Assembly (NCBI GenBank): GCA_039715055.1
Contig: JBDLID010000038.1
Span: forward strand, 1 to 23,871
Source: JBDLID01 sp039715055
Lineage (GTDB): Bacteria; Desulfobacterota; Desulfobulbia; Desulfobulbales; Desulfocapsaceae
DNA length: 23,871 nt
Direction of reading: 5' to 3'
Part shown: piece by piece, positions 13,694-22,255 of the stretch
Layout: each line of letters starts with the position of its first letter
How positions within the stretch are numbered: the first letter of the stretch is position 1
The notes under the pieces: generated by a model
What the model was told of the DNA's origin: nothing
Seen by the model: only the letters and a program-made list of their open reading frames with translations
The model's database searches: none
Program-made: the position numbers and the translations under genes

Positions 13694-15598
13694 ATGCTGC
13701 AGATTTTTCGAAACAAGGCACAGTCGATCTTTATTCAAGCCATCGTTCTCGTCATCGCCCTGGTTTTTATATTCTGGGGAGTAGGCGCCAATATGATGGG
13801 CAACCGTGAGGCCGCCGCGGTGGTCAACGACCAGGAAATCACCTTTCAGGAGTTTCAGCAGGCCTACGACCGGACCGCTGCAGGCTACAGGCAGCAGTTT
13901 GGCGGTACAATGCCTCCGGAACTGCTCGAGACCCTCGGCATCAAGCAGCAGGTTATCACCCAGTTGATCCAGGGAGAACTGCTCCGCCAGGGTGCGGCTG
14001 AAATGGGAATTATCATCAGCCAGAAAGAAGTTCGCGCCACCATTGAGAATATGAAGGAGTTCATGGATGACGGCTCATTTAATATAGATCGTTACAAATC
14101 CGTTCTCACTTCAAACCGGCTCACCCCAAGAAAATTTGAGTCTTCCATGCAGTACGATCTGCTTGCCTCCCGGGTGGTTGCTGAAATCGGTAAATTTGGT
14201 GAAGTTATTGGCGATCAAGCCCTGACCGAACTGTTCCAGACAGACCGCGAAGAGATCTCCCTTTCCTATGTAAAGATTGTTCCGCAGCCGTTTTTGGCCA
14301 AGGTCGAAATCAATGACGATGAGTTGGAGAAGTGGTATCAAAAAAACCAGTCCAACTATAAGACTGATGCTCAAATCAAGCTCAACTACCTGCCATTCAC
14401 CTATGAAGACAGTGAGGGAGACAAGGAGTTCAGCGAAGAGGAACTGAAGAGCCGCTATGAGGCCGATATCGCCTCTTACCGTACGCCTGAAGAACGCCAC
14501 GCCCGCCATATACTCTTTAAAACTGAACAGGCCGCGACCCCTGAACAGGATAAGGAACTGCGCAAAAAAATCGATGATGTCCTGAAACGAGCCCGCGAAG
14601 GTGAGGATTTTGCTGCGATGGCCAAGATTTACTCTGAAGGTCCAAGCGCCGATGGCGGCGGAGACCTTGGTTTTTTTGCCAAAGGCCAGATGGTACCCGC
14701 CTTTGATGCCACCGTTTTCAGTATGAAAGTTGGAGAGATAAGCGACATTGTCAAGACCAGCTTCGGCTACCACATCATCAAGCTGGAGGCCACAAGAGGC
14801 GGCGAGACAAAAAGCTTTGAGGATGTCAGGGATAAAGTTGCCGCAAAGGCCAGGGAAGAGCTGGTCAAGCCGCTGACCTTTGAGGCTGCCAACCAGGCCT
14901 ACGAGGCAATCATGGCTGCCGGCAGCCTTAAAGCCTACGACGAGAAGCAGGACAAGAGCAAACTGCAGAAAACCGACTTTTTCGGTCCCGCTGCTATCCC
15001 TCAACAGCTGGCCGGAGACCCGGAACTCTCCAACAGGGCCTTTGCTCTGAAAAAAGGCGAGCTGAGCTCACTTGTTGAAACCCCCAGGGGATACTTCATC
15101 CTCTTTGCCGAAGATCGTATGGAACCTGTTGTTCCTCCTCTTGCAGAGGTAAACGACCGGTTGACGGCGGACTATAAACGCGAGACAGCCATGGCCATGG
15201 CCAGGAAAGAGGCCCAGACAATCCTTGACCGGGCCGCAACCGGTGAGGAGTTGAACACTCTTGCCGCTGAATTCGAACTGACTGTAAATGACTCCGGCTT
15301 TATGGGACGCAGCAACGCTCAACCCCCTTCACCAAAAGATTTTCCCGCTGCCCTGCGCCAGTCCGCTTTTCTTCTCGGCCCCCAGTCCCCGCTGCCAAAA
15401 GAAATTGGTGCGGCAAATGACACCTTTTATGTCTACCGCTTTCAGGAGCGTCGAATTCCCAAAGGTGAAGAGATGAATGAAGAAGACAAAAAACGCTACC
15501 GGGCGACGCTTGTTGAACTCAACAAGGACCAGCTCCTCAACTCCTGGCTCCAACTCCAGCAGGAAAAGGCGGAAATCTACACCAGTAAAAACCTGTAG
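13694..15598 (+). CDS. ppiD: PpiD/SurA-type membrane-anchored peptidyl-prolyl isomerase
   Basis: 634 residues from the ATG at 13694, chosen because the protein then begins MLQIFRNKAQSIFIQ and a single membrane anchor (about 14-34, IVLVIALVFIFWGVGA), the normal PpiD start. A SurA_N-like chaperone region follows (about 45-200, AAAVVNDQEITFQEFQQAYD). A parvulin domain lies near 260-372: ERHARHILFKT, a SEGPSADGGGDLGFFAKGQM block and FGYHIIKLE. A second, degenerate parvulin-like block (GELSSLVETPRGYFILFAEDR) follows. PpiD helps newly exported proteins fold at the periplasmic side of the inner membrane, near SecYEG. There is no good ribosome site before 13694. Family certain, start probable. Confidence 0.9.
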   Translation: MLQIFRNKAQSIFIQAIVLVIALVFIFWGVGANMMGNREAAAVVNDQEITFQEFQQAYDRTAAGYRQQFGGTMPPELLETLGIKQQVITQLIQGELLRQGAAEMGIIISQKEVRATIENMKEFMDDGSFNIDRYKSVLTSNRLTPRKFESSMQYDLLASRVVAEIGKFGEVIGDQALTELFQTDREEISLSYVKIVPQPFLAKVEINDDELEKWYQKNQSNYKTDAQIKLNYLPFTYEDSEGDKEFSEEELKSRYEADIASYRTPEERHARHILFKTEQAATPEQDKELRKKIDDVLKRAREGEDFAAMAKIYSEGPSADGGGDLGFFAKGQMVPAFDATVFSMKVGEISDIVKTSFGYHIIKLEATRGGETKSFEDVRDKVAAKAREELVKPLTFEAANQAYEAIMAAGSLKAYDEKQDKSKLQKTDFFGPAAIPQQLAGDPELSNRAFALKKGELSSLVETPRGYFILFAEDRMEPVVPPLAEVNDRLTADYKRETAMAMARKEAQTILDRAATGEELNTLAAEFELTVNDSGFMGRSNAQPPSPKDFPAALRQSAFLLGPQSPLPKEIGAANDTFYVYRFQERRIPKGEEMNEEDKKRYRATLVELNKDQLLNSWLQLQQEKAEIYTSKNL

Positions 15599-15609
15599 AA
15601 CTAAAATTG

Positions 15610-15634
15610 CCTCCAGCCGCTCAGTGGCTGGAGG
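15610..15634 (+). terminator. Hairpin after ppiD, possible terminator
   Basis: CCTCCAGCCGC (15610-15620) pairs with GTGGCTGGAGG (15624-15634), 11 bp with one G-U and a 3-nt loop, 12 nt after the ppiD stop. Only short T-runs follow (CTCCCTCTTT, 15640-15649), so intrinsic termination may be weak. Confidence 0.5.
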
Positions 15635-15868
15635 GGTGCTCCCTCTTTAAGAAAGAGCCTGATAGCAAAACTCCCTGCCAATTCTCGGCCGGAATTCGCT
15701 ATTATTGCCTCAACAGTTCCACCGGACTATTTTCTTCCTGTCTGGCAACACAGCCAAAAACCACCCTAACCCCCTCCCCTAACGTGGTATTTAGTCAGCG
15801 CCCGTCATTCTTCGCTGTAAAAAAATCCGGCCAAACCGTTTTTCCCTACCACTGTGCCCAAGAGCGTG

Positions 15869-15874
15869 TATAAT
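15869..15874 (+). promoter_or_regulatory. Candidate -10 element for the SNF2 gene
   Basis: A perfect TATAAT lies 57 nt before the ATG at 15931. The -35 region at 16-18 nt spacing is poor, so this is a weak call. Confidence 0.35.
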
Positions 15875-15930
15875 GAAGAATTCACTCAAATATTTAGCAA
15901 TCATTGAAGACTTCGTTCTCACCAAAAATC

Positions 15931-18900
15931 ATGACACCGGTCACTCCTCTTCTCGAACAGTTCGACGTCCTCAACGATTTTGAACAGCAGCTGCTCCTCT
16001 TTCTCTCTGTCGTTTATGAACCGGCACACACCACTCTACTTGTCAACTGTCTGAGAAAACTGGACATGCGCTCGCCCCGGGGCAACCGGCCGACCGCTGC
16101 CAACCTCACCCACTATTTTTCAAAATTCCAGGAGCTGGGCCTTTTGACCGAGGAGCGTCGATGCGCTCCGGAGATCATCGAAACCCTCTCCAGAAAAGCA
16201 GTTGAAGCCGGACTGTTCAAACGCTTCGGTGACCTGATCAGAGCAGAGGCTCCGGTATCCTACTACTACGGCAAGTGGACGACCCGCTGCTGGCGTGCCA
16301 TGCGGGAAATGAGGATCGGTATTTACAGCCAGGATTTTGACCTGATCGACGAGTCGCTCGAGTTTCTCAGCGGCCAGTGCCGTGACATTCTTTCCCCCCT
16401 GCCGCCGACGGTTCAGGTCACAGTCTCCCCCTTCACCCCTGACTGGTTTCGAACCCTTGCTCCATCGTTTCAGTTCTTCCTCCTTAACCAAATCCTGAGA
16501 TACAGCCAGGCCAGTCTCAGCTCCTTTGACGGGGTCATGGAATACCTCCAGGATGACGCTGAGTTTTCCCAGCTGAGCAGTGATGAGAGACTGCCGTTTC
16601 ACCGTCTGCTCAGCAACCAGCTGATCCTTCAGGGGCGACTCAAAGAGGCGGAAACCCTCATCCGTGAAAACAGCGACAGTTTTTTCGGCACCGGCGCCCT
16701 CGGTTCGGTCCTCTTTCTCAACGGAAAGGAAGGGGAGGCCCGCCAGGCCTTTGACCGGGACCTTGTTTTTCTGAAAGAGTTGATGGACAGCGACCGGATC
16801 GCCTTTTTTGGCCCCACCGGTCTCTTTTATGTGCTCTTCCTTCTTAAACAGGAAAATACGGAAGCCACCCGGCAGATTGTTGCCCAGGCCATAGCCACAG
16901 CTGAGAGCCTCTTTGGTGACTCACCGGAAAGTGTCAGCTACCAGTTTCTCGCCACCCTGATCAATGCCCAGAACAACACAGATGCAACTGACTCGGAAAT
17001 CATCCTGCCGCAGGATGGTGAGCCGCACAGTCTGACCCTGCTGTTCGCAGCATTATGCCAGTACTGGCTCAACAGTGCCCTGGAAGGTGAGTTGGAGAAA
17101 AAACTGGTCAGCGCCTATCAGCATGCACTGACCAACGGCTTTCACCTTTTAAGCCTCAACTTTGGTGCCATCCTCTCCCGTATCGGCAACGACATGGAAG
17201 ACTACGATGCAGCCATTTCCACCATCACAACCGAAACCGGACTGTCACCCTTTATCTCCATTCTCGAACCCGAGGAACCGTGGAAGAGAAGTCTCCAGGC
17301 CCTGATCCAGGCCACCGGCTCCTCTCAGGAAAACGAATCCAGCCGCAACATCCGACTGGTCTGGATGATCGACTACCAGAAGGGTAAGATTTCCATCGGG
17401 CCAAAAGAACAGAAACGCACCCCGGACAGCATGTGGAGCAAGGGCCGCCCTATCTCGCTCTCCCGCCTCTATGCCGGCAACAAGATTTTATACCTGACCG
17501 TCCAGGATCGTAAGATCTGCAATTCGATCAAAAAGATTCAGAACCCGGAGACCCACGGCATCAGCTACCAGTTTGATATCGACAAAGCCCTGGTGGCAAT
17601 GATTAACCACCCCCTTCTCTTTCTTCTCCAGTCCCCGGCCAGCCCTGTTGAATTCGTTTCCGGGGAACCGGAACTGCTCGTTGAAGAACGGGGTAATCAG
17701 CTCCATATCTGTTTCGCCCAGTCGATCTCAACCAGTAATGTCACCGTCTTTCAGGAGACCCCCACCCGCTTCAAGATACTTGAGATTAACGACAACCACC
17801 GGCGTATTGCCCAGATCACCGGGCCTGACGGCCTGACCGTGCCCGTTGACGCCAGTGAGCAGGTACTGACTGCCATCGGCAACATCTCCTCATACATGAC
17901 CGTCCATTCGGCCATTGCCGCCGACCTCTCGACCCGTAAGGGATCAGATATTGAATTTGTCGAGGCGGACTCAACGATTTATATGCACCTGCTCCCCTAC
18001 GGGACCGGTTTCAGGCTTGAAATGTTTGTCAAACCCTTTGCCGACGGAGGTCACTACCTCAAGCCGGGTCAGGGTGTGGAAAATATCATGGCCGAGGTTC
18101 GCGGCAAACGGCTGCAGACCAAACGGGACCTGAATCTCGAAGAACATAAGGCCAGGGAAATTGAGGAGTCATGCCCCATTCTCGATCTTGCCATCGACCT
18201 TGAACAGGAAAATGACCGCGAATGGCATCTTCAGGACCCTGATGACTGCCTTCAGGCTCTCATGGAACTGCAGTCCATCAAGGACCAGGTGGTGGTTGAA
18301 TGGCCCGAGGGAGAAAAACTCACCATCCGCAGCCAGGCCTCTCTAAAAAATCTCAACCTCAAGATCCGTACCAACCGTCAGAACTGGTTTGCCATGTCCG
18401 GATCCCTTCAACTGGACCAGAACACGGTCATCAGCCTGCGTGAGCTTCTTGCCAAGGTCTCCAACACATCGGGACGATTCATTGAGATTGACGACGGCCA
18501 CTATATGGCGCTCACCCAGGAGTTCAAAAAACGGCTTGAGGAACTGAGTCTTTACTCGGAAAGTGGTGGTGAGGATGAAAACGGCGATGTCCTTGTCCAC
18601 CCCCTGGCCGCCATCCCCCTTGAAGAACTGGTCGACCAGGCCAAAACAAACTTTGATGCCGGCTGGAAGTATCAGCTGAAGCGGATTCACGACAGCCACT
18701 CCTTTCAGCCCACCCTGCCGTCCACCCTCCAGGCGGAGCTGCGGGATTACCAGATTGACGGCTTCAACTGGCTGGCGCGCCTCGCCCAATGGGGAGTCGG
18801 CGGCTGCCTGGCGGACGACATGGGACTTGGCAAAACCATTCAGTCACTGGCCATCATGCTCAGCCTTGCCGCCGATGGTCCATCTCTGGTGGTTGCACCG

Positions 18901-20106
18901 ACCTCAGTTTCCACAAACTGGGAGTCCGAGGCCAACCGCTTTACGCCGACGCTGACCATCAAGTCACTGACCGGCAAAGATCGCCCCCAGATCATCAAAA
19001 ATCTGGGCAAGTTTGATCTGCTTATCACCACCTACACCCTGCTCCAGCAGGAAAACGAATTGCTCTCCCAGGTCAAGTGGCAGACCGTGATCCTGGACGA
19101 AGCCCAGGCCATCAAAAACGCAGCCACCAAGCGATCCAAAGCGGCCATGGCTCTTCAGGCACACTTCAAACTGATCACCACCGGCACGCCCATTGAAAAT
19201 CACCTCGGTGAGCTGTGGAATCTCTTCCACTTCATCAACCCCGGCCTGCTCGGCACACTCGTCCGATTCAACGAGCGTTACGCCATCCCCATCGAACGTT
19301 TCAACGATCGTGAGGCCAGGCTCAAGCTGAAAAAGCTGATCCGGCCTTTTATCCTCAGAAGGATCAAATCACAGGTCCTTGAGGAACTGCCGCCGCGCAC
19401 CGAGATCACCCTGTTGGTTGAAATGAGTGATGAAGAGCGTCACTTTTACGAAGCACTGCGGCAAAATGCCCTGGAAATGCTCGAGGGCAATAGTGACAAG
19501 AAGGGACGTCACCTGCAGATCCTTACCGAGATCATGAAACTGCGCCAGGCCTGCTGCAATCCCCGCCTGATCAATGAGGATGTCACCATTCCCAGCGCCA
19601 AGCTCGACGTTTTCGGTTCAGTCATCGAGGAACTCCTCGGCGGCCGCCACAAGGCACTGGTCTTCAGCCAGTTCATCGGCCACCTCAAGATATTGCGCGA
19701 GTATCTCGATGAGCGCAATATCCATTACAAGTATCTTGACGGCTCAACGTCGAGCGCCAAACGGAAACAGCGGGTGGATGATTTTCAGGCCGGCGAGGGT
19801 GATCTGTTCCTCATCAGCCTCAAGGCAGGAGGACTCGGTCTCAACCTCACCGCCGCCGACTATGTTATCCACATGGATCCGTGGTGGAATCCGGCCATTG
19901 AGGACCAGGCCTCGGACCGGGCCCACCGCATCGGCCAGGAACGGCCGGTAACCATCTACCGGCTGGTATCCAAAAATACCATTGAAGAAAAAATCGTCAA
20001 ACTCCACCAGGAGAAACGTGATCTTGCTGGCTCTCTGCTTGAAGGCAGTGACATAAGCGCCAAGATGAGCAGCAACGATCTGCTGGAACTGATCAAGGAA
20101 GGGTAA
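15931..20106 (+). CDS. SNF2-family (Swi2/Snf2, HepA-like) ATPase with large N-terminal region
   Basis: 1391 residues from the ATG at 15931; an in-frame TTG at 15904 would add nine. The C-terminal ~460 residues are a complete SNF2 motor: RDYQIDGFNWL, Walker A DDMGLGKT (K968), the DEAQ box (1056-1059), TGTPIENHLGELW, then the second RecA lobe with KALVFSQF, DGSTSSAKR, LKAGGLGLNLT and motif VI QASDRAHRIGQ (near 1326-1336). The first ~930 residues are unassigned: the 200-400 part looks like degenerate helical repeats (GRLKEAETLI, GKEGEARQAF), the middle is strand-rich. I see no SWIM-type cysteine/histidine cluster. Bacterial members move on duplex DNA or remodel protein-DNA/RNA polymerase complexes. 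It stands alone, with no methylase, nuclease or phage gene beside it, so a defence role is not indicated by context. Confidence 0.92.
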   Translation: MTPVTPLLEQFDVLNDFEQQLLLFLSVVYEPAHTTLLVNCLRKLDMRSPRGNRPTAANLTHYFSKFQELGLLTEERRCAPEIIETLSRKAVEAGLFKRFGDLIRAEAPVSYYYGKWTTRCWRAMREMRIGIYSQDFDLIDESLEFLSGQCRDILSPLPPTVQVTVSPFTPDWFRTLAPSFQFFLLNQILRYSQASLSSFDGVMEYLQDDAEFSQLSSDERLPFHRLLSNQLILQGRLKEAETLIRENSDSFFGTGALGSVLFLNGKEGEARQAFDRDLVFLKELMDSDRIAFFGPTGLFYVLFLLKQENTEATRQIVAQAIATAESLFGDSPESVSYQFLATLINAQNNTDATDSEIILPQDGEPHSLTLLFAALCQYWLNSALEGELEKKLVSAYQHALTNGFHLLSLNFGAILSRIGNDMEDYDAAISTITTETGLSPFISILEPEEPWKRSLQALIQATGSSQENESSRNIRLVWMIDYQKGKISIGPKEQKRTPDSMWSKGRPISLSRLYAGNKILYLTVQDRKICNSIKKIQNPETHGISYQFDIDKALVAMINHPLLFLLQSPASPVEFVSGEPELLVEERGNQLHICFAQSISTSNVTVFQETPTRFKILEINDNHRRIAQITGPDGLTVPVDASEQVLTAIGNISSYMTVHSAIAADLSTRKGSDIEFVEADSTIYMHLLPYGTGFRLEMFVKPFADGGHYLKPGQGVENIMAEVRGKRLQTKRDLNLEEHKAREIEESCPILDLAIDLEQENDREWHLQDPDDCLQALMELQSIKDQVVVEWPEGEKLTIRSQASLKNLNLKIRTNRQNWFAMSGSLQLDQNTVISLRELLAKVSNTSGRFIEIDDGHYMALTQEFKKRLEELSLYSESGGEDENGDVLVHPLAAIPLEELVDQAKTNFDAGWKYQLKRIHDSHSFQPTLPSTLQAELRDYQIDGFNWLARLAQWGVGGCLADDMGLGKTIQSLAIMLSLAADGPSLVVAPTSVSTNWESEANRFTPTLTIKSLTGKDRPQIIKNLGKFDLLITTYTLLQQENELLSQVKWQTVILDEAQAIKNAATKRSKAAMALQAHFKLITTGTPIENHLGELWNLFHFINPGLLGTLVRFNERYAIPIERFNDREARLKLKKLIRPFILRRIKSQVLEELPPRTEITLLVEMSDEERHFYEALRQNALEMLEGNSDKKGRHLQILTEIMKLRQACCNPRLINEDVTIPSAKLDVFGSVIEELLGGRHKALVFSQFIGHLKILREYLDERNIHYKYLDGSTSSAKRKQRVDDFQAGEGDLFLISLKAGGLGLNLTAADYVIHMDPWWNPAIEDQASDRAHRIGQERPVTIYRLVSKNTIEEKIVKLHQEKRDLAGSLLEGSDISAKMSSNDLLELIKEG

Positions 20107-20126
20107 AAGGAAAAGGAAGGGTATAG

Positions 20127-20188
20127 GGTTAAAGGTTTAAGGTTAAAGGTTTAAGGTTTAAGGTTTAAGGTGTAGGGTTAAAGGTACA
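20127..20188. repeat. Tandem heptanucleotide array GGTTWAA
   Basis: Six contiguous 7-base units run from 20127 to 20168 (GGTTAAA, GGTTTAA, GGTTAAA, then GGTTTAA three times), followed by decayed units (GGTGTA, GGGTTAAA, GGTACA) to 20188. It lies between the convergent SNF2 and CULT genes, right after the SNF2 stop. Such heptamer arrays are prone to slippage and can vary between strains. No terminator hairpin is visible here. Confidence 0.9.
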
Positions 20189-20212
20189 GGAAAGCAGGGG
20201 GGCTCAATGATA

Positions 20213-20641
20213 TTAATCGTTGATGATCCTGCTGGTAATCAGACCGTAGAACGAGTGGTCCCCTTTTGTGAAGAACCAGCCCAGGTGGGTCATGCAGTGG
20301 CCGCAGAGGCCGTACTGCCATCGATAACCTGAGAACCAGCTGAACTCGGCGCTGGGTGTTCCCCGCACCACGCAGCCTTCAGCCCGGCTGTAGCAATCGA
20401 TTTCGTAGACGATACCGGACGGGTTGAAAAAGGTATGGCGACAGGCCCCGTCCATTTCAAAACTATCCCCCCTGCCGGCCAGAAATGTCCGGCAGAGTCT
20501 GCAGCGCACACCCCGCCGGACCTCCTCTTCAAGGCCGTCCCTGCTCTCAGGGTCATCCTGGCCGAACCTTTCACTATCGCTTTCCCTCAGCAGGAAAAGC
20601 TCTGTTGGAGAAGAGACAAGACCTGGGTCACTCTCCAGCAT
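20213..20641 (-). CDS. CULT-domain protein (cereblon-type ligand-binding domain)
   Basis: 142 residues from the ATG at 20641, which overlaps the cobA-hemD stop by 14 nt; the frame is open further upstream inside that gene, but the overlap start gives the normal size. The C-terminal ~100 residues match bacterial CULT proteins: zinc ligands C47/C50 (CRLC) and C113/C116 (CGHC), the RHTFFNPSGIVYEI block, AEFSWFSGYRWQYGLCGHC, HLGWFF and a final FYGLITSRI. The three cage tryptophans W102, W108 and W122 have spacings of 6 and 14, as I recall for the Magnetospirillum homologue MsCI4, which binds thalidomide-type imides and uridine. The N-terminal ~45 residues are acidic and probably disordered. The natural ligand of bacterial CULT proteins is not established. 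Overlap suggests translational coupling to tetrapyrrole synthesis. Confidence 0.9.
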   Translation of the reverse strand: MLESDPGLVSSPTELFLLRESDSERFGQDDPESRDGLEEEVRRGVRCRLCRTFLAGRGDSFEMDGACRHTFFNPSGIVYEIDCYSRAEGCVVRGTPSAEFSWFSGYRWQYGLCGHCMTHLGWFFTKGDHSFYGLITSRIIND

Positions 20642-22181
20642 AGTGGTGCACAATGGCCTGGACCAGTTCTGCAATGGTAAAGTTGTCGGGCTGCACATCC
20701 ACCTTGAGACCATTATCAGTCACGGTTTTTGCCGTAATCGGACCGATGGCGGCAATCTTGACGCCATCAAGCAATAGAGCCAGCTCATCCTTGTCAGTCA
20801 CATCGAGCATGGAGAGGAAGTTACGCACCGTCGACGAGCTGGTAAATGTCACCATGTCAACCTGCTTGTTCTCCAGCTCCTTGCGCAGTGATTCTTTCCG
20901 TCCCTCGGGAGGACGATTCTGATAAATTGGCGCCACCGTCACCTGTGCTCCGGCACCGCGCAGTGTCTCGGGCAGAATCTCCCGCGCCTTTACTGCTCTG
21001 GGAATAAGGATATTACGCCCCTCCACTCCGAGATCAAGCAGGCTTTCAGCCAGCCCCTCACCGGTAAAAGTCGATGGAATCAGGTCGGCGCTGATACCGT
21101 ACTCCAGCAGAAGATCGGCGGTGGCCTTGCCCACTGCTGCGATATCAGGCCCTTTCAGGTTCCTGGAATCCATTCCACGCTCATAGAGCCGCTTGAAGAA
21201 ATAGTTGACCGCATTCAAAGAGGTGAACAGGATCCAGTGATATTCACCAATCCGGTCCAGCTCTTCATCAAGGACTTCGTAGTTTTCAACCGGATCGAGT
21301 TGGATTGTGGAATATTCCAGGCAGTTGGCTCCTGATTCCTCCAGGGCGGCCACCAGTTCGGAGGCCTGCTCGCGGGTACGGGTCACGACAATGCGCTTGC
21401 CGAACAGAGACCGCTTCTCGTACCAGTCGATGGTATCCTTGAGCTTGACCACCTCACCGACAATGATAAGGGCCGGCGGCTTGATCCCGGCCTTCTTAAC
21501 CACATCGGTGATGGTCTCAAGTGTTCCCACCACTGAACGCTGTTCAGGTGTTGAAGCCCAGCGGACCACTGCCACAGGGGTTTTCGGGTCACGGCCGTTT
21601 GCAATCAGGTTGTCAACAATGGTGGGCAGATTCTTGATCCCCATATAGACAACGATGGTTCCCGCACCGGTGGCCAGTTTTGACCAGTCGATATTGGAGT
21701 CGGCCTTGGTCGGATCTTCATGACCGGTGATAAAAGCGACAGAGGCGGTATATGACCTGTGGGTGATGGGAATACCGGCATAGGTGGCTGCGGCAGTGGC
21801 CGATGTCACACCGGGAACCACTTCAAAATCCACTCCTTCACCGGCAAGCTTTTCGATCTCCTCACCGCCACGACCAAAGATAAATGGGTCACCGCCCTTG
21901 AGACGCACGACGGTCTTGCCGGCCTGGGCCCAGTCAACCAGCATCTGGTTGATCTCTTCCTGGGTGTGGGTGTGCTGGACACCGCCCTTTTTTCCTGCGT
22001 AGATAAATGTCGCTTCCTGCGGTACGTGCTTGAGCAGCTTGGGATTGGCCAGATAGTCATAGACAACCACTTCCGCCTTTTCCAGCAGATATTTACCGCG
22101 CATGGTGATCAACCCGGGATCTCCCGGACCGGCACCGACCAGATAGACCTTACCCGGTTTATTATTCGTTTCCTGTTCCAT
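20628..22181 (-). CDS. cobA-hemD: Uroporphyrinogen-III C-methyltransferase / uroporphyrinogen-III synthase fusion
   Basis: 517 residues from the ATG at 22181 (a TTG five codons upstream is possible). The N-terminal half (about 10-250) is the SAM-dependent methyltransferase: VYLVGAGPGDPGLIT, RLKGGDPFIFGRGGEE, PGVTSATAAATYAGIPITHR and VVYMGIKNL. The C-terminal half (about 262-517) is HemD: GKRIVVTRTREQ, ILFTSLNAVNYFF, IAAVGKATADLL, FTSSSTVRNFL and IAAIGPITAKT. The fusion makes uroporphyrinogen III from hydroxymethylbilane and methylates it to precorrin-2, the branch point for siroheme, cobalamin and, in sulfate reducers, heme through the siroheme route. Siroheme is the cofactor of DsrAB, which fits the dsrC in this window. 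It follows the DHS-like gene by 74 nt and overlaps the CULT gene. Confidence 0.95.
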   Translation of the reverse strand: MEQETNNKPGKVYLVGAGPGDPGLITMRGKYLLEKAEVVVYDYLANPKLLKHVPQEATFIYAGKKGGVQHTHTQEEINQMLVDWAQAGKTVVRLKGGDPFIFGRGGEEIEKLAGEGVDFEVVPGVTSATAAATYAGIPITHRSYTASVAFITGHEDPTKADSNIDWSKLATGAGTIVVYMGIKNLPTIVDNLIANGRDPKTPVAVVRWASTPEQRSVVGTLETITDVVKKAGIKPPALIIVGEVVKLKDTIDWYEKRSLFGKRIVVTRTREQASELVAALEESGANCLEYSTIQLDPVENYEVLDEELDRIGEYHWILFTSLNAVNYFFKRLYERGMDSRNLKGPDIAAVGKATADLLLEYGISADLIPSTFTGEGLAESLLDLGVEGRNILIPRAVKAREILPETLRGAGAQVTVAPIYQNRPPEGRKESLRKELENKQVDMVTFTSSSTVRNFLSMLDVTDKDELALLLDGVKIAAIGPITAKTVTDNGLKVDVQPDNFTIAELVQAIVHHYAGE

Positions 22182-22211
22182 GGTATATTTTATCAAACCT
22201 GTGTCCGGACG

Positions 22212-22235
22212 TTTCTCAACAGACTGGTTGAGAAA
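22212..22235 (-). repeat. Perfect 9-bp hairpin upstream of cobA-hemD
   Basis: TTTCTCAAC (22212-22220) and GTTGAGAAA (22227-22235) pair around a 6-nt loop, in the 74-nt gap between the DHS-like stop and the cobA-hemD start. No T-tract follows in the transcribed direction, so a stability or regulatory role is more likely than termination. Confidence 0.6.
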
Positions 22236-22255
22236 TAATAAGTTATTCTAAAAAA

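Larger units (their letters stand above)
15599..15930. other. Intergenic region between ppiD and the SNF2 gene
   Basis: It holds a GC-rich hairpin just after ppiD (15610-15634) and a candidate -10 (15869-15874). An 88-codon open frame at 15607-15873 has no ribosome site and low-complexity composition, so I do not call it a gene. Nothing else is recognised. Confidence 0.5.

Noticed and set aside
14111..15004. 297-codon minus-strand open frame opposite ppiD
   Set aside because: It lies wholly within the ppiD coding region, has no recognisable domain and is best explained as a shadow.
15607..15873. 88-codon open frame between ppiD and the SNF2 gene
   Set aside because: It starts within the hairpin after ppiD, has no ribosome site and no protein-like pattern.
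20642..20713. 24-codon upstream extension of the CULT gene
   Set aside because: It lies inside the 3' end of cobA-hemD, and the downstream ATG at 20641 gives the usual CULT protein size and a normal overlap start.
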